A stretch of 25,211 nt of DNA, taken from DATMER01 sp036266195. Lineage in GTDB: Bacteria; Acidobacteriota; Thermoanaerobaculia; Multivoradales; UBA5704. The notes below the pieces were generated by a model, which saw nothing but the letters and a program-made list of their open reading frames with translations, had not been told where the DNA came from and ran no database searches. Each line of letters starts with the position of its first letter. The first letter of the stretch is position 1. Of this stretch, positions 1 through 7,602 are shown one piece after another. The stretch lies in contig DATANP010000185.1 of NCBI GenBank assembly GCA_036266195.1, positions 1 to 25,211 of the forward strand, in the 5' to 3' direction. A program made the translations under genes and the position numbers.

Positions 1-481
1 GTGGCAGGACCAGCCGGACCTCGTGGGGCCGGTGCGAGCCGCCGGCCAGGGTGAGGAACGTGGGCGCGCCGTTGAGGATCGCGAAGCCCTCGTCCACGAA
101 GTTGGTGCGCACGGACATCTCGCGGGCGTAGACCCGGTAGCGCACGGCCACCCGGGGGATGCCGCGGGTCTCGATCCGCCAGCGGTTCTTGGTCGTCTTG
201 GTGAGCGGGAGGGGCTCTCCCGTCTCCGCCGTCGCGGTCATGCCCTCGACGTTGCGGGAGTACTCCCGGACCATGTAGGAGCCGGGCGTCCACACCGCCA
301 TCATCAGCTCGATCGCGGGGCGGCCGTCGGCCGGGACGAGGGCCTCCACCTCGACGTAGTGGGTCTGGGGTGCGGGGAAGCGCAGTGTGTAGGAGATGGG
401 CTCGGGCATCGCGGCTCCGTACAGTCTGGCGGCCAGGAGAGTGAGCATCAGGGTCGAGGTGATTCCGAGTTTTCGTTTCAT
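1..481 (-). CDS. M61 family glycyl aminopeptidase, N-terminal part (partial)
   Basis: About 160 codons are visible, starting at the ATG at 479-481 and running off the left edge, so the catalytic HExxH domain is not in the window. The first ~23 residues look like a Sec signal peptide: basic MKRK, a hydrophobic stretch, then a small-residue region ending YGAA. The mature part matches the beta-rich N-terminal domain of M61 peptidases: WTPGSYMVREYSRNV at about residues 64-78, and RTNFVDEGF followed by LNGAPTFL at about 124-143. Family members are periplasmic or secreted metallopeptidases that release N-terminal Gly/Ala. The gene diverges from the aminotransferase with only 36 bp between the starts. 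Identification rests on recognised family motifs; no similarity search was run. Confidence 0.82.
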   Translation of the reverse strand, partial: MKRKLGITSTLMLTLLAARLYGAAMPEPISYTLRFPAPQTHYVEVEALVPADGRPAIELMMAVWTPGSYMVREYSRNVEGMTATAETGEPLPLTKTTKNRWRIETRGIPRVAVRYRVYAREMSVRTNFVDEGFAILNGAPTFLTLAGGSHRPHEVRLVLP

Positions 482-497
482 GCGGGTGTGTCCCGCG

Positions 498-517
498 AAA
501 TCGTATACTGCCCGCCC
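498..517. promoter_or_regulatory. Divergent promoter core; leaderless start for the aminotransferase
   Basis: TATACT at 504-509 is a good -10 box on the plus strand and lies only 8 nt before the ATG at 518, so the transcript would begin at or next to the start codon. There is no Shine-Dalgarno in between (GCCCGCCC). The same AT-rich core read on the minus strand offers TACGAT, 18 nt before the M61 start. No convincing -35 box is visible on either strand. The two genes probably share this short region. Confidence 0.5.
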
Positions 518-1663
518 ATGAACGGCTCCAGCCGCTTCGACGCGGCCCTCGAGAGCGCGATCTCGGACGCCTTCCGCCTCCTCGCCGCCGACCGGGACTT
601 AGCACTTGCCGAGTCCCCGGTCGAAGGCATCGCCGAAGTCCGACAGCTCTGGCGCGAATGGCAGCGCCGCGGCGTGGACCCCTCCCTCCCGTCAACGCTT
701 CCCCTCGTCACGGCCGGGCTCAGCCACGCCCTCTCCCTGGTCGCCGGCCTCTTCGGCGGCAAGGGCAAGGCGGTCGCCATCCCGCGCCCGTACTGGGGCA
801 ACTACCGGCAGGCCTTCGCGGTCCGCACCGGCTCCACAGTCCTCTCAGCTCCCGGATACGTGAACGGAGCTTACAACATCCGTTCAATAACAGAAACACT
901 CTCGGAGCTGCCGGACGGGGAGCCGGCCGTGGCCCTGCTCAACCTGCCGTCGAACCCGGGCGGCTACTCGCTGACCGCGGCCGAGCGGGAGGCGATGAAG
1001 GCCTCTCTGGTGGAGGCGGCGGAGCGCCGCCCGCTGGTCGTGGTCTGCGACGACGCGTACGCCGGTCTGGTGTTCGAGCCGGACGTGCCGCGCGCCTCCC
1101 TGTTCTGGGACCTGATCGGGTCTCATTCTAATCTGGTGCCTGTGAAGGTCGATGGCGCGACGAAAGAGCTGGCTTTTTTTGGCGGAAGGGTCGGATTCCT
1201 CACCTTCGCCCTCGATCCGGGCTCGGAAGCGGCCCGGGAGATGGAGAGCCGGGTGAAGACGCTGGTGCGCTCCACGATCGGCTCGCCGATCGCGGCGAGC
1301 CAGGTCGTGGTGCTCCAGGCGCTGCGCAACCCGCGGATCGCGGAGGAGGTCGAGCAGGTCCGCCTGCTCCTGGAAGAGCGCTACCGGGCGCTCAAGGGCG
1401 CGCTCGCCCAGGCGGACCCGGAGCTGCTGACCGTGCTGCCGTTCAACTCGGGCTGCTTCGCGCTGGTCGAGCTGCCCGAGAAGCTCGGACTGGATTCGGA
1501 GACCGTTCGCCGGCACCTGCTGGAGCATCACGATACCGGCCTGATCTCGATCGAGCCGCGCTATCTCCGGATCGCCCACTGCTCGGTGGCCGCCGAGGCC
1601 CTGCCCGAGCTGGCGCGGCGGCTGGAGCTGGGAGTCAAAGAATTGGCTACATCAAACCTTTGA
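518..1663 (+). CDS. PLP-dependent aminotransferase, class I/II (fold type I)
   Basis: The 381-residue protein has the fold-type-I landmarks: a PRPYWGNY segment (90-96), NLPSNPGGY (142-150) equivalent to the Asn-Pro substrate/PLP motif, D179-A-Y181 for the pyridine nitrogen and O3' contacts, and the Schiff-base lysine K216 in VDGATKE. The C-terminal domain ends with a likely carboxylate-binding arginine in EPRYLRIA. The reading frame is open upstream to base 23, but the ATG at 518 is preferred because upstream sequence belongs to the opposite-strand M61 gene and a -10 box sits directly before it. The amino-acid substrate cannot be read from sequence. The 3' end overlaps the convergent SDR gene by 17 nt. 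Confidence 0.85.
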   Translation: MNGSSRFDAALESAISDAFRLLAADRDLALAESPVEGIAEVRQLWREWQRRGVDPSLPSTLPLVTAGLSHALSLVAGLFGGKGKAVAIPRPYWGNYRQAFAVRTGSTVLSAPGYVNGAYNIRSITETLSELPDGEPAVALLNLPSNPGGYSLTAAEREAMKASLVEAAERRPLVVVCDDAYAGLVFEPDVPRASLFWDLIGSHSNLVPVKVDGATKELAFFGGRVGFLTFALDPGSEAAREMESRVKTLVRSTIGSPIAASQVVVLQALRNPRIAEEVEQVRLLLEERYRALKGALAQADPELLTVLPFNSGCFALVELPEKLGLDSETVRRHLLEHHDTGLISIEPRYLRIAHCSVAAEALPELARRLELGVKELATSNL

Positions 1664-2426
1664 CGTAGCCGCCGTCGACCGTCACCGCCTGGCCGGTGAC
1701 GTAGGAAGCCTCGGGCGAGCAGAGGAAGCCGACCATGGCGCCGATCTCGTCGGGCTCGGCCATGCGGCCGGCAGGAGTGCCGCCGATCCAGCCCGCGATG
1801 ATCTCCTCCCGGGTCCGGCCGGTGCGGGCCGCCGCGGAGTTTGCCAGCTCGTCCTGGCGCTCGGTCAGGGTGTAGCCCGGGAGGACGGCGTTGACCGTCA
1901 CTCCCTCTCCGGCCACCTCCTGCGAGAGCGTCTTGAGATAGCCGAGCACGGCCGGCCGCAGAGCGTTCGACAGGGCGAGGCCCGGGATCGGCTGGCGGGA
2001 GGAGACCGAGTTGATCGCCACGATCCGGCCCCAATGGCGCTCGCGCATGCCGGGCAGGACCAGGCGGCAGAGGCGCGGCACGAAGAGGAGCGCCAGGGGG
2101 ATCGCCACCTGCCAGTCCTCCTCGGTGACCTCCAGGGCCGGCTTCGCCGGCGGACCGCCGCCGTTCGCGACCAGGATGTCGATCGGCCCGAGCCGGCGGC
2201 CGACCTCCTCGACGAGCCGCGAGAGGGAGTCGGCGTCGCGCACGTCGGCCGGCACCGCGATGACTTCAGAGCCCTGAAGCCGCTCGCGGGCGGCTTCGAG
2301 CTTCTCTTCGCCCCGGCTGGCGATGGCCACCCGGGCACCGCGTCCGGCAATGGCGCGCGCCGCGGCGAAGCCGAGACCGCTGCTCGCCCCGGTGATCAGG
2401 GCCACACGTCCGGTCAGATCGCTCAT
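1647..2426 (-). CDS. SDR-family oxidoreductase (FabG-like) with atypical active site
   Basis: The 259-residue protein has a short-chain dehydrogenase Rossmann fold: TGASSGLG (12-19) for NAD(P), D61 after VPA, and ANGGG (87-91) in place of NNAG. The C-terminus (YVTGQAVTVDGGY) is typical of FabG-like enzymes. The catalytic Ser appears conserved (S140 in AINSVSS). In the stretch that normally reads YxxxK, however, this protein has GLALSNALRPAV, which aligns Ser153 and Arg157 with the usual Tyr and Lys. It may be a divergent SDR subfamily with altered chemistry or a non-catalytic role. It overlaps the hydroxyacyl-CoA dehydrogenase gene by 4 nt (ATGA), indicating translational coupling in a fatty-acid/CoA-thioester context. 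The substrate is unknown. Confidence 0.85.
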   Translation of the reverse strand: MSDLTGRVALITGASSGLGFAAARAIAGRGARVAIASRGEEKLEAARERLQGSEVIAVPADVRDADSLSRLVEEVGRRLGPIDILVANGGGPPAKPALEVTEEDWQVAIPLALLFVPRLCRLVLPGMRERHWGRIVAINSVSSRQPIPGLALSNALRPAVLGYLKTLSQEVAGEGVTVNAVLPGYTLTERQDELANSAAARTGRTREEIIAGWIGGTPAGRMAEPDEIGAMVGFLCSPEASYVTGQAVTVDGGYVKGLM

Positions 2427-3298
2427 CGTACCCTCTCCCCCTGCTCGTTGTAGTCGTACACGCCTCGCCCGACCTTGCGCCCCAGGCGGCCGGCCTTCAC
2501 GTGCTGGATGAGCAGCGTGTTCGGCCGGTAGGCCTCGCCCAGGGTGCGTTGCAGGAACTCCAGGATCGACAGCCGCACGTCCAGGCCGACCAGGTCCACC
2601 ATTTCGAACGGCCCCATGGGATGGTTGAGGCCCAACTTGAGAGCCTTGTCGATGTCCTCGGCGCTCGCCACCCCCTCCTGGAGCATGCGGAAGGCCTCGT
2701 TGCCGATCAGGGCGTTGATCCGGCTGGTCACGAAGCCGGGCGACTCGTTGACGGTCACGATCTCCTTGCCCATGCGGACGCCGACCGCGGCCATGGCGTC
2801 GAGCGTCTCCTGCGAGGTCTCCAGGCCGCGCACCAGCTCGATGAGCCTCATCACATGGACCGGGTTGAAGAAGTGCATGCCCGCGAAACGGTCCGGCCGG
2901 CCGGTGGCCGCGGCCATCTCGGTGATCGAGAGGGCCGAGGTGTTCGAGGCCAGGAGCGCGTGCTCCGGGCCGTTGCGGACCACCTCCTGGAACGTGCGGA
3001 TCTTGAGGCCCATGTCCTCGGGAACGGCCTCGATGACCAGGTCGGCCTCGCGGACGGCGGCGGCCAGGTCCTCGGCCGTGCGCAGGCCGGTCCGGGCGCG
3101 ATCGGCGTCCTCGGCTTTGACCTTGCCCAGCTCCACGCCCTTGGCGAGGTTGCGGTGGATGGTGGACTCGGCCTTTTTCAGGGCCTCGGCAAACGGATCG
3201 TACAGATAGGTCGTATAACCGGCGAGGGCGGAGACGTGGGCGATGCCGCGTCCCATCGTGCCCGCGCCGAGGACGGCGACGGTCGAGATCTCAGGCAT
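2423..3298 (-). CDS. hbd: 3-hydroxyacyl-CoA dehydrogenase (3-hydroxybutyryl-CoA type)
   Basis: This 291-residue protein is the stand-alone monofunctional type (family length about 280-300). GAGTMGRGIA (11-20) is the NAD-binding loop, VIEAVPED (88-95) follows, and HFFNPVHVM (142-150) carries the catalytic His142 with Glu154 in LIELV as its partner. GFVTSRINAL and GLNHPMGPFEMVDLVGLD mark the C-terminal dimerisation domain. It oxidises (S)-3-hydroxyacyl-CoA to 3-ketoacyl-CoA with NAD, or the reverse in butanoate-type pathways. It sits 9 nt after the ferritin-like gene and overlaps the SDR gene by 4 nt. Chain-length preference cannot be read, so the symbol hbd is by family resemblance only. Confidence 0.92.
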   Translation of the reverse strand: MPEISTVAVLGAGTMGRGIAHVSALAGYTTYLYDPFAEALKKAESTIHRNLAKGVELGKVKAEDADRARTGLRTAEDLAAAVREADLVIEAVPEDMGLKIRTFQEVVRNGPEHALLASNTSALSITEMAAATGRPDRFAGMHFFNPVHVMRLIELVRGLETSQETLDAMAAVGVRMGKEIVTVNESPGFVTSRINALIGNEAFRMLQEGVASAEDIDKALKLGLNHPMGPFEMVDLVGLDVRLSILEFLQRTLGEAYRPNTLLIQHVKAGRLGRKVGRGVYDYNEQGERVR

Positions 3299-3307
3299 GT
3301 CGATCCT

Positions 3308-3967
3308 TCAGGAAACAGGGATGTTGTGGACGCCGGTGGTCTTGGCGGCCAGGTTGCGGAGCTCGTCGGCGATGGCCAGCGTGTTGCGCACGGCGGCGGC
3401 GGCCAGCTCCTGGAGCTCGGGAGTCGTGGCGTACTTCTCCAGCACCTGCCGCCCGAATTCGTGATGGTGCTGCTCCTCGGGCTGGATGACGTCGTCGTAC
3501 AGGCGGGCGGTGCCCTCGTCGCCGACCGACCGGCAGAAGGTCACGAACTGGGCGTTGCGGACGGTGGCGATGGCCTCGCTGGTGAACGGCCCGGCGGCGA
3601 TGCGCTCCACGGTGGTGCGCAGGCCGCGCAGGTACTGGTAGAGCGGGCTGTGGCCGTCGGAGAGCGGGTCGAACGTCGACAGGTCCTCCCCCAGCTCGCT
3701 CAGGCGCCGGCTGATCAGGCCGTAGTGCTTCATCTCGTCCCCGCACTGCATGGCGAGGCACATCTTGGCGTCCATCTCCGGCGTGGTGGGGAGCCAGAGG
3801 CCGGCCAGCTCGCTCGCCTCCAGCTCGCTCTTGAGCGCCAGGCGGAGCAGCGTGACCACGTCCACCTGGCCTTCGGACTCGGACTCCAGCGTCTCGGTCT
3901 CTCCGAGACGCGCAAAGAGCTGATTCATCTCCTCCATCAGCCCTGCGACGAATTCCTTGCTGTTCAT
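3308..3967 (-). CDS. Ferritin-like (diiron four-helix) protein
   Basis: I chose the ATG at 3965-3967 (219 aa) because GGAGGG lies 6 nt upstream; an in-frame ATG at 3997 has no ribosome binding site. The sequence reads as a helical bundle with acidic residues in ELEASE (48-53), a DEMKH motif (E78, H81), acidic residues around 121-131, and PEEQHHHE (E164/E165, H168). This is the E...ExxH...E...ExxH pattern of ferritin-like diiron proteins, though which residues bind metal is inferred. It heads the unit with hbd and the SDR, which hints at a diiron oxidase or oxygenase acting on CoA thioesters rather than iron storage. The exact subfamily is not recognised. A CATAAT sequence at 4018-4023 on the minus strand could be its -10 box. 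Confidence 0.7.
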   Translation of the reverse strand: MNSKEFVAGLMEEMNQLFARLGETETLESESEGQVDVVTLLRLALKSELEASELAGLWLPTTPEMDAKMCLAMQCGDEMKHYGLISRRLSELGEDLSTFDPLSDGHSPLYQYLRGLRTTVERIAAGPFTSEAIATVRNAQFVTFCRSVGDEGTARLYDDVIQPEEQHHHEFGRQVLEKYATTPELQELAAAAVRNTLAIADELRNLAAKTTGVHNIPVS

Positions 3968-4050
3968 GGGATTCCCTCCTTCGGACATCACACCCATCGC
4001 ATGGCGCTGTTTTCCGCCATTATGGCCGCCATTCCAGCCCCCATTCTAGT

Positions 4051-4674
4051 TCAGGATTCCAGCGTGCGCAGCACCGCGCGCACGGGGGAGGCGTCGAGAC
4101 CGTCCAGGCGGAGCGGCAGGGCGATCAGCTCGTAGATCCCTTCGGGCACGCCGTCGAGCACCAGCCCCTCCAGGTTGGACACCCCGCCGCGGGCCAGGGC
4201 GTGGTGGGCGTCGAGGGTCTTGCTGTCGAACGGATCGACCGACGGGGTGTCGAGCCCGACGAGAAGCACCTTCTTCTCGGCGAGCAGGGCGGCCAGCTCC
4301 GGCGACAGGGCGGAGAAGCGCTCCGGGAACGTCCGGCGGTCGCGGACGCTCTCGGTCTTCAGGAGGATCCGCGGCGGATTCGTGAGGTCGATCCCCTCCA
4401 GGTGCCGGGGCTCGATGAGCGGCTGCGGCGGCACCTTGACCACGCGGCAAGGCCCCAGGTAGCGCTCCAGCGGCAGGTCGGCCATGGTCTCGCCCCGGGG
4501 CTCGGTGTGGAACGGCGCGTCGGCGTGGGAGCCCAGGTGCGGGGTCGTGGTGATGGCCGACACGTTGACCGTTCCCCCTCCCGCCATGGACCAGGTCAGG
4601 CGGGACTCGAACGGGGTGTCCCCGGGCCACACCGGGATGTCGGGGCGCACGATCGGGGAGAGGTCGTAGATCAT
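4051..4674 (-). CDS. kynB: Kynurenine formamidase (arylformamidase), cyclase family
   Basis: The 207-residue product matches bacterial KynB closely. It has PVWPGDT (14-20), the metal-binding H46-xxx-H50-x-D52 motif within PHLGSHADAPFH, GLDTPSVDP followed by DAHHAL in the second half, and a C-terminal YELIALPLRLDGLDASPVRAVL-type ending. KynB hydrolyses N-formyl-L-kynurenine to kynurenine and formate in tryptophan breakdown; related cyclases also open other formamides. No other kynurenine-pathway gene lies in the window, so the pathway role is not supported by context. A -10-like TATGAT (4681-4686, minus strand) ends 6 nt before the ATG, suggesting a leaderless transcript. Confidence 0.87.
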   Translation of the reverse strand: MIYDLSPIVRPDIPVWPGDTPFESRLTWSMAGGGTVNVSAITTTPHLGSHADAPFHTEPRGETMADLPLERYLGPCRVVKVPPQPLIEPRHLEGIDLTNPPRILLKTESVRDRRTFPERFSALSPELAALLAEKKVLLVGLDTPSVDPFDSKTLDAHHALARGGVSNLEGLVLDGVPEGIYELIALPLRLDGLDASPVRAVLRTLES

Positions 4675-4680
4675 CCGCCG

Positions 4681-4686
4681 ATCATA
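4681..4686 (-). promoter_or_regulatory. Putative -10 box for kynB (leaderless)
   Basis: On the minus strand the box reads TATGAT and is followed by CGGCGG and the kynB ATG. The 6-nt spacing places transcription initiation at about the start codon. No -35 box is evident, and a terminator-like hairpin lies immediately upstream. Confidence 0.45.
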
Positions 4687-4691
4687 AGCGG

Positions 4692-4722
4692 AAAGGACCG
4701 CAAGGACACCCTGCGGTCCTTT
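4692..4722 (-). terminator. Terminator-like hairpin after the CBS-domain gene
   Basis: This is a perfect 11-bp inverted repeat, AAAGGACCGCA at 4692-4702 and TGCGGTCCTTT at 4712-4722, with a 9-nt loop. It begins 9 nt beyond the stop codon of the CBS gene. On the minus strand the 3' arm ends in TTT, followed by CCGCTT, so the U-tract is short. It separates the CBS gene from kynB and supports separate transcription units. Confidence 0.65.
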
Positions 4723-4731
4723 GTCCCGTCT

Positions 4732-5172
4732 TTACCGGACGCCGGCCGGCTCGGAGATCTTCTCCAGGACCTTGCCCAGGTCCTTGGCGCCGACGGCCTT
4801 GCGCTCGCGGGCGAGGTCGGCCTGGGCGATCATGCCGACCACGCAGTTGTCGGCGTCCACGATCGGGATGCGGCGCACCTGGTGGCGCGACATGGCGTTC
4901 TCGACGTCGTCGATGCTGTCCTCGGCGCGGCAGCTCTGGACGTTGCTCGACATGACCTCGCGCACCGGGACCTCGGGCGACTCGCCGCGGCCGAGCACGC
5001 GCAGGGCCAGGTCGCGGTCGGTGACCACGCCGACCAGGCGGCGGGTGGAATCGCTCTCGACCACCGGCAGGCTGCCGACGTCGTTGTCCTCCATCAGGCG
5101 GGCTGCCTGGCGGGCGGTGGTCTCGGGGGTGATGCAGGCCGGGTTCTCGGTCATGATGTCACGGACTTTCAT
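4732..5172 (-). CDS. Tandem CBS-domain protein
   Basis: I chose the ATG at 5170-5172 (146 aa) because AGGAGG lies 7 nt upstream (AAAGGAGGACCTCT before ATG); a longer open frame to 5256 lacks such a site. The protein is two CBS motifs and little else. The first begins VRDIMTENPACITPETTARQAA and runs through GSLPVVES and LVGVVTDRDLA. The second begins VREVMSSNVQSC and runs through VRRIPIVDADNCVVGMIAQADLA. CBS pairs form a Bateman module that binds adenosyl ligands such as AMP, ATP or SAM. Stand-alone versions are usually soluble regulators whose target cannot be predicted. The gene is divergent from folE. Confidence 0.88.
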   Translation of the reverse strand: MKVRDIMTENPACITPETTARQAARLMEDNDVGSLPVVESDSTRRLVGVVTDRDLALRVLGRGESPEVPVREVMSSNVQSCRAEDSIDDVENAMSRHQVRRIPIVDADNCVVGMIAQADLARERKAVGAKDLGKVLEKISEPAGVR

Positions 5173-5197
5173 AGAGGTCCTCCTTTGAGCGATCTGT

Positions 5198-5227
5198 GGG
5201 AGAGGGGGCCCGAAAGACCCCCTCCCT
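5198..5227. repeat. REP-like hairpin in the CBS/folE divergent region
   Basis: GAGGGGG (5202-5208) and CCCCCTC (5218-5224) form a 7-bp perfect stem around the loop CCCGAAAGA. The sequence shares CCCGAAAGACCCC with the right inverted repeat of the 10.4-kb array, and GGGAGAGGG with that array and with the hairpin before the lpxH-like gene. It therefore looks like one copy of a dispersed palindromic family. It lies in the leader of the CBS gene and upstream of folE, where it could affect expression of either. Confidence 0.5.
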
Positions 5228-5288
5228 GGAGGTTGCAAGAGGCGGGCCGGGCCCATAGGATAGGAGTCCTTTCGAGGGGTGCGCCCAG

Positions 5289-5918
5289 ATGAGCAATCCT
5301 GAAGTCATCGTCCCCGACCACCTTCCGGCAGCGGCCCTCGCCGACCTGGACGAGGGGCAGCGCAGGAAGATCGAGACCCTGGCCCATCACGTCCGCGGGA
5401 TCCTGGCCACCCTCGGGCTGGACCTCTCGGACCCGAACCTGTCCGAGACCGACGTCCGGGTCGCCAAGATGTACATCGAGATGTTCCACGGCCTGGAGGA
5501 GGGGGCGGAGCCGAAGGTCACCACCTTCCCGAACGACGAGTGCTACAGCCACATGGTGATGGAGAAGGACATCCCCTTCTACTCCATGTGCGCCCATCAC
5601 CTCGTGCCGTTCTACGGCCACGCGCACATCGCCTACATCCCGAACGAGCGCATCCTCGGGCTGTCCAAGTTCTCCCGCATCCTGGAGTTCTACGCCAAGC
5701 GGCCGCAGCTCCAGGAGCGCATCACCGAGCAGGTGGTCACCTTCCTCCAGGAGAAGCTCCAGCCCAAGGGGGCCATGGTCGTCATCGAGGCCCGCCACCT
5801 GTGCGTGGAGATGCGCGGCGTCAAGAAGCCGGGCGCCCTGACCGTCACCTCCGCCCTGCGCGGCATCTTCCACCAGAAACCCGTGAGGGAAGAGTTCCTT
5901 GACCTTCTCCGGCGCTAG
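5289..5918 (+). CDS. folE: GTP cyclohydrolase I
   Basis: The 209-residue product is a full-length type I GTP cyclohydrolase. It has the zinc ligands C101 and H104 in SMCAHHLVPFYG and C172 in RHLCVEMRG, and the GLSKFSRI motif (124-131). The enzyme converts GTP to 7,8-dihydroneopterin triphosphate, the first step to folate and tetrahydropterins. The cytosolic homodecamer is usual for the family. It is the first gene of the plus-strand unit and its last 20 nt overlap the GWxTD lipoprotein gene. AGGAG-like sequence and TAGGAT lie in the roughly 40 nt upstream, but a promoter is not certain. Confidence 0.96.
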   Translation: MSNPEVIVPDHLPAAALADLDEGQRRKIETLAHHVRGILATLGLDLSDPNLSETDVRVAKMYIEMFHGLEEGAEPKVTTFPNDECYSHMVMEKDIPFYSMCAHHLVPFYGHAHIAYIPNERILGLSKFSRILEFYAKRPQLQERITEQVVTFLQEKLQPKGAMVVIEARHLCVEMRGVKKPGALTVTSALRGIFHQKPVREEFLDLLRR

Positions 5919-6498
5919 CAGGACCGTGGTCCTCGCCGGGCTGCTTGCGCTTGGCTGTGGCAGCACGGCCTCCCGCAACCCTGTCGACATCACCAATCCG
6001 TTCCTGGGGCCCGAATACACCGGCTGGCTGGTCGGCGCCGTGTCCCGCCTCGCCACCCCTCAGGAGATCCAGGCCTTTCTCGCCATTCAGGACGACGAGA
6101 AGGCCCGCGAGTTCGTGGAAGCCTTCTGGGCGAAGCGCGATCCGAACCCCGACAAGCCGGGCAACCCGATCCGGGAGGCTTTCGAGGACCGCGCCGCCTA
6201 CGCCGACAAGGCCTTTTCGGAGTCCGGCATCCAGGGCCGGCGCACCGACCGCGGCGCGATCTTCATCCTCTATGGGACGCCGTCGAAGATCGACCACGAG
6301 GTGCCGCCCGTGCCCGGAGCCTCGCCCCTGGAGGTCTGGATCTACGAGGACACCAAGCCGGCGGGGCTCGACGGCCGGAAGCCAGGCACCTATCGGTTCA
6401 TCCGGCGCGGCGACCTGACCGTGCTCTACAGCCCGGGACAGCAGCGGCCGGACCCCCGGCTCCGGGACCGGCCCGGCATGCCCCCGGACGTGCCCTGA
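5899..6498 (+). CDS. GWxTD-domain lipoprotein
   Basis: This 199-residue protein starts at TTG 5899, with GAGGGAAGAG just upstream as the ribosome binding site. The N-terminus (SGASRTVVLAGLLALGC) resembles a lipoprotein signal peptide with C20 as the lipidated residue, although Ala at -3 is less common. The body has FVEAFWAKRDPNPDKPGNPIR and then AYADKAF...GRRTDRGAIFILYGTPSKI, the hallmark of the GWxTD domain (here GRRTD). That domain is frequent in Acidobacteriota and Bacteroidota-related lineages and has no established function. The 20-nt overlap with folE suggests coupled translation, not a shared biochemical role. Confidence 0.83.
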   Translation: MTFSGASRTVVLAGLLALGCGSTASRNPVDITNPFLGPEYTGWLVGAVSRLATPQEIQAFLAIQDDEKAREFVEAFWAKRDPNPDKPGNPIREAFEDRAAYADKAFSESGIQGRRTDRGAIFILYGTPSKIDHEVPPVPGASPLEVWIYEDTKPAGLDGRKPGTYRFIRRGDLTVLYSPGQQRPDPRLRDRPGMPPDVP

Positions 6499-6522
6499 CC
6501 TGTCGTTCATGAAGGAGCCCAG

Positions 6523-7602
6523 ATGACCCAGGCTCGTGCCGTGCTCGCAGGGACCGGCGTCGCCGTTCCGCCGCTCCAAGTCGACAACCACATGCTGGCC
6601 AGGATCATCGAGACCAGCGATGAATGGGTCCGCGAGCGCAGCGGTGTCGTGACCCGCTACTACGTGGAGCCCGGAGTCGGCTCCTCCGACCTGGGGGCCC
6701 AGGCCGCGCGGGCCGCCCTGGACGACGCCGGCATGGCGGCGGACGAGATCGACTACATCGTCTGCGCCACGATGACGCCCGACCACTACTTCCCCGGCGC
6801 CGGCACGCTCCTCCAGCAGAAGCTCGGCATGCGGCCGCTCCCGTGCCTCGACATCCGCCAGCAGTGCGCGGGCTACGCCTACGGCCTCCAGATGGTGGAC
6901 GCCCTGATCCGCAGCGGCATCGCGAAGAACGTGCTCCTCGTGGGGACGGATGTCCACACCTCCCTGATGCCGTTCTCGGCCCAGACCTTCGAGGTGCTCC
7001 ACGGGCGCGACCCGGGGCCGCTGCCGCAGGAGGACTTCGAGTGGAACTCCCGCTTCCGCCACCTCCTGGTGCTGTTCGGCGACGCCGCCGGGGCCATGGT
7101 GTTCAAGGCGCGGGAGAGTAATGGCCGGGAGGGGCGGGGCATCCTCGATTCATTGCTCTACGGCGACGGCAACCACAAGGACATCCTCTACGTGCCGGGC
7201 GGCGGCTCGGCGCGGCGGCCGTTCGTGACCTGCGAGGCCATCCGCGAGGCCGACACGGTGCCGGTCATGGACGGCAAGGCGGTGTTCAAGCTTGCGGTGA
7301 CCCGCATGCCCGAGGTGACCCGCCAGGTGCTGGCGAAGCAGGGGTATACGCCGGACGACCTGGACCTGGTCATCATGCACCAGGCCAACCTGCGCATCAA
7401 CGAGAAGGCGCAGCAGATCCTCGGCCTGCCGAACAACAAGGTCTACAACAACATCCAGAAATACGGAAACACCACCTCCGCCACCCTGCCGCTGGCCTTC
7501 CACGAGGCGAGGCAGGCGGGCATGGCGCCGGAGGGCGCCCTCGTCGCCTTCGTGGCCCTGGGGGCCGGTCTCCACTGGGGCGCCGTTCTGATGCGGGTAT
7601 GA
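6523..7602 (+). CDS. 3-oxoacyl-ACP synthase III-like ketosynthase (FabH family)
   Basis: The 359-residue thiolase-fold protein carries a complete Cys-His-Asn triad: C115 in RQQCAGYAYGL, H286 in IMHQANLRI, and N316 in YGNTTSATLP. SSDLGAQAARAAL and TMTPDHYFPG are typical FabH segments. It is longer than E. coli FabH (317 aa), mostly from about 20 extra residues around 150-180 (FEVLHGRDPGPLPQEDFEWN) before LFGDAAGAM. That insertion lies near the acyl-binding region, so primer specificity may differ from housekeeping FabH. AAGGAG lies 6 nt before the ATG. It overlaps the ClpX-like gene by 4 nt. It could be a fatty-acid initiation enzyme or a secondary-lipid/beta-ketoacyl synthase; no acyl carrier protein gene is nearby. 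Confidence 0.88.
   Translation: MTQARAVLAGTGVAVPPLQVDNHMLARIIETSDEWVRERSGVVTRYYVEPGVGSSDLGAQAARAALDDAGMAADEIDYIVCATMTPDHYFPGAGTLLQQKLGMRPLPCLDIRQQCAGYAYGLQMVDALIRSGIAKNVLLVGTDVHTSLMPFSAQTFEVLHGRDPGPLPQEDFEWNSRFRHLLVLFGDAAGAMVFKARESNGREGRGILDSLLYGDGNHKDILYVPGGGSARRPFVTCEAIREADTVPVMDGKAVFKLAVTRMPEVTRQVLAKQGYTPDDLDLVIMHQANLRINEKAQQILGLPNNKVYNNIQKYGNTTSATLPLAFHEARQAGMAPEGALVAFVALGAGLHWGAVLMRV

Noticed and set aside
2501..4135. 544-aa plus-strand frame
   Set aside because: It is antisense to hbd and the ferritin-like gene, both of which have clear family motifs; the translation is His/Gly/Val-rich with no domain.
4051..4674. A tryptophan-degradation operon around kynB
   Set aside because: No kynurenine 3-monooxygenase, kynureninase or tryptophan dioxygenase gene is present; neighbours are unrelated.
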